11,834 nucleotides of DNA, from positions 1 through 11,834 of the forward strand of contig CAKTKM010000037.1 in NCBI GenBank assembly GCA_934569425.1. The letters run 5' to 3'. This DNA comes from an uncultured Oscillospiraceae bacterium (GTDB lineage: Bacteria > Bacillota > Clostridia > Oscillospirales > Oscillospiraceae). A program made the translations under genes and the position numbers. The notes under the pieces were generated by a model, which worked only from the letters and a program-made list of their open reading frames with translations, was not told the DNA's origin and ran no database searches. This document shows, piece by piece, positions 10,239 to 11,834 of this stretch (position 1 is the stretch's first letter; each line of letters opens with the position of its first letter).

Positions 10239-11456
10239 ATGAAAACTTTGTATCTGAATTGTGCCATGGGCGCGGCGGGCGACATGCTGACGGCGGCGCT
10301 GCTGGAGCTGATGCCGGATAAGGACGCGGCGGTAGCGGAGCTGAACGCCATCGGCATCCCCAATGTAATTTACGATTACGAGACGGTGACGCGCTGCGGC
10401 ATCCGGGGTACCCATATGTCGGTGAAGGTGAACGGCGCGGAGGAATCCGAGACCATGCATGAACACCACCATGACTGCCACGATCACGGCCATGGAGAGC
10501 ATCACCATCACACCGGAATGCACCACATCGGGCATATCGTGCGGGAGCACCTGCATTTGCCGGAAAAGGTGAAAGACGATGTGCTGGCGGTCTACGGCAG
10601 GATCGCGGAGGCGGAGAGCCACGCCCACGGCGTACCCGTCACGGACATCCACTTTCACGAGGTCGGCACCATGGACGCACTGGCGGATGTTTCGGCGGTA
10701 TGTCTGCTGCTGCACAAGCTGGCGCCGCAGCAGATCGTCGCCTCTCCTGTCTGCGTAGGCAGCGGACAGGTGCGCTGCGCCCACGGCATCCTTCCGGTGC
10801 CTACCCCCGCCACGGCCTACCTGCTGCAGGGCGTCCCCGTTTACAGCGGTACCATCAAAACGGAGCTGTGTACCCCCACCGGTGCGGCGCTGCTGCGTCA
10901 CTTTGTCACGGAGTTCGGTGAGATGCCGGTGCTGAAAACGGAGCGCATCGGCTACGGTATGGGTACCAAGGAATTCGACGCCGCCAACTGCATCTGTGCC
11001 TTCTGGGGCGATACGGTGGAACGCACCGATGCCGTGGTGGAGCTTTCCTGCAATTTGGATGACATGACGGCGGAGGATGTCGCTTTTGCTACAAATACCA
11101 TACTGGAAGCCGGAGCGCTGGATGTTTGGCTGACTCCGATCACCATGAAAAAATCCCGTCTGGGAACGCTGCTGACCGTCCTGTGCCGGGAGTCTGACCG
11201 AGAGGCCGTGGCAAAGCTGCTGTTTCGGCATACCACAACGATCGGCATACGCGAGAATCGCTGCCAACGCTATGTGCTGGATCGCACGGAGCATTCCGTA
11301 TCCACAAGGTACGGCGATGTACGCCGTAAGATCTCAAGCGGCTACGGCGTGACCCGTACAAAGTACGAATACGAAGATCTGGCCCGTATCGCAAAAGAGA
11401 CAGGCTTGCCGCTGTCGGCGGTAAGGGCGGCTGCCGAAGACGGGATAACCGGATAG
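10239..11456 (+). CDS. larC: LarC, nickel insertase of nickel-pincer nucleotide cofactor synthesis
   Basis: LarC inserts nickel into pyridinium-3,5-bisthiocarboxylic acid mononucleotide, the last step of nickel-pincer nucleotide synthesis after LarB and LarE; the cofactor serves LarA lactate racemase and relatives. The protein is 405 residues, the full family length. Seen: MGAAGDMLTAALLE (10-23), a His-rich loop (74-99) for metal binding, IHFHEVGTMDALADV (137-151), GSGQVRCAHGILPVPTPAT (174-192), ELCTPTGAALL (209-219), then the LarC2 half with NLDDMTAEDV (272-281), ALDVWLTPITMKKSRLGTLL (293-312) and TTTIGIREN (332-340). In Lactiplantibacillus plantarum the two halves need a programmed frameshift; here they are in one frame. 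The start at 10239 has GGAGGT six bases upstream; the GTG at 10197 is less likely. larB and larE are not in the window. Confidence 0.96.
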   Translation: MKTLYLNCAMGAAGDMLTAALLELMPDKDAAVAELNAIGIPNVIYDYETVTRCGIRGTHMSVKVNGAEESETMHEHHHDCHDHGHGEHHHHTGMHHIGHIVREHLHLPEKVKDDVLAVYGRIAEAESHAHGVPVTDIHFHEVGTMDALADVSAVCLLLHKLAPQQIVASPVCVGSGQVRCAHGILPVPTPATAYLLQGVPVYSGTIKTELCTPTGAALLRHFVTEFGEMPVLKTERIGYGMGTKEFDAANCICAFWGDTVERTDAVVELSCNLDDMTAEDVAFATNTILEAGALDVWLTPITMKKSRLGTLLTVLCRESDREAVAKLLFRHTTTIGIRENRCQRYVLDRTEHSVSTRYGDVRRKISSGYGVTRTKYEYEDLARIAKETGLPLSAVRAAAEDGITG

Positions 11457-11528
11457 CGGCAGCGTTTCTTCATCGTGAACTGTGAAGAAGTTACGGCAAA
11501 AGATTCCCGCAAAAAGGAGCAGAGGAAG

Positions 11529-11834
11529 ATGAACAACACGAGGAGCAATGAATGGCAACGCATGGTGACCGGGCGGCTCTACAGCCCCGCCGATCCGGAG
11601 ATCGCCAAGCGGCACCGGGCGGGTATGAACCGCTGCGACCGGTTCAACCGCACGCGGCTGTGGCGCGGCAGGGCAAAACAGCGGGCGCTGGAGCGGCTGA
11701 TCCCCTCCGCAAAAGGGAAAAATTTTGAGGTCTTCGCGCCCTTTTACTGTGAATACGGCGTGAACATTCATGTGGGACGGAACTGCTTCGTCAACTATAA
11801 AAGCGTGTTTCTGGACGTGGCGCCTATCACATTG
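11529..11834 (+). CDS. Maltose/galactoside O-acetyltransferase family protein (3' partial)
   Basis: Open from the ATG at 11529 to the window edge: 102 codons of a protein that continues. AAGGAG (11514-11519) lies nine bases upstream. The N-terminal helical segment (EWQRMVTGRLYSPADPEIAK) and the following LERLIPSAKGKNFEVFAPFYC, then EYGVNIHVGRNCFVNYKSVFL, match the N-terminal helices and first hexapeptide-repeat (left-handed beta-helix) turns of maltose O-acetyltransferase / galactoside acetyltransferase enzymes. These transfer acetyl from acetyl-CoA to sugar hydroxyls. The catalytic His and the rest of the helix lie beyond the edge. It follows larC by 72 bases with no T-run terminator, so it may be co-transcribed; no functional link to nickel cofactor is evident. 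Confidence 0.9.
   Translation, partial: MNNTRSNEWQRMVTGRLYSPADPEIAKRHRAGMNRCDRFNRTRLWRGRAKQRALERLIPSAKGKNFEVFAPFYCEYGVNIHVGRNCFVNYKSVFLDVAPITL

Noticed and set aside
10113..11294. 393-codon open frame on the minus strand opposite larC
   Set aside because: It is an antisense shadow of larC: composition is His/Arg/Gln-rich with no motifs, while the plus frame carries all LarC signatures and a ribosome site.

Overview
The window looks like genomic DNA of a gut-type, moderately GC-rich Firmicute, most likely in the Clostridia / Oscillospirales. The grounds are strong AAGGAGG-type ribosome binding sites, sigma-A promoters with extended -10 elements, and genes resembling those of Oscillospiraceae mobile elements (recognised from memory, not by a search). 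It has two parts joined at a tRNA attachment site. Bases 1 to about 8302 are mobile-element DNA. Bases 8303-8347 are the 3' half of a tRNA-Thr(GGT) gene with no 5' half. Bases 8348-11834 are ordinary chromosome. The intact tRNA and the other end of the element should lie beyond the left edge.

Mobile part. It opens with the tail of an unknown gene, then a tyrosine-recombinase-like protein whose catalytic Arg, His and Tyr all appear substituted. A leftward block follows: two small HTH regulators and a 66-residue protein ending at a terminator. A control region at about 2240-2360 carries three near-identical operator-like sites. To its right runs a phage/ICE-like early operon of small genes, several with zinc-ribbon cysteines, closed by a strong terminator near 4545. 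Next come a CACAC-rich dyad region, a leftward Abi_2 family abortive-infection gene with a HEPN Rx4H motif and its own promoter, and a truncated leftward ParB-like remnant. A rightward cassette then begins with a good promoter and a highly structured 160-180 nt leader with a terminator, followed by three overlapping small genes. A small leftward gene missed by length cut-offs and about 490 bp with no convincing gene lead to the attachment site.

Chromosomal part. After the tRNA terminator there is a leftward two-gene operon: an ECF transporter substrate-binding membrane component translationally coupled (ATGA overlap) to a uridine-kinase-like P-loop kinase, suggesting uptake and phosphorylation of one small molecule. 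Divergent from it is larC (nickel-pincer cofactor synthesis), followed by the start of a maltose/galactoside-type O-acetyltransferase that runs off the window.

The points most worth following up are the structured RNA or MITE-like fold-back at 6252-6467, the degenerate recombinase, the tRNA-Thr junction, and the Abi gene with a terminator-like hairpin in its leader. Nothing here proves a new defence or RNA system; the functional proposals are inferences.
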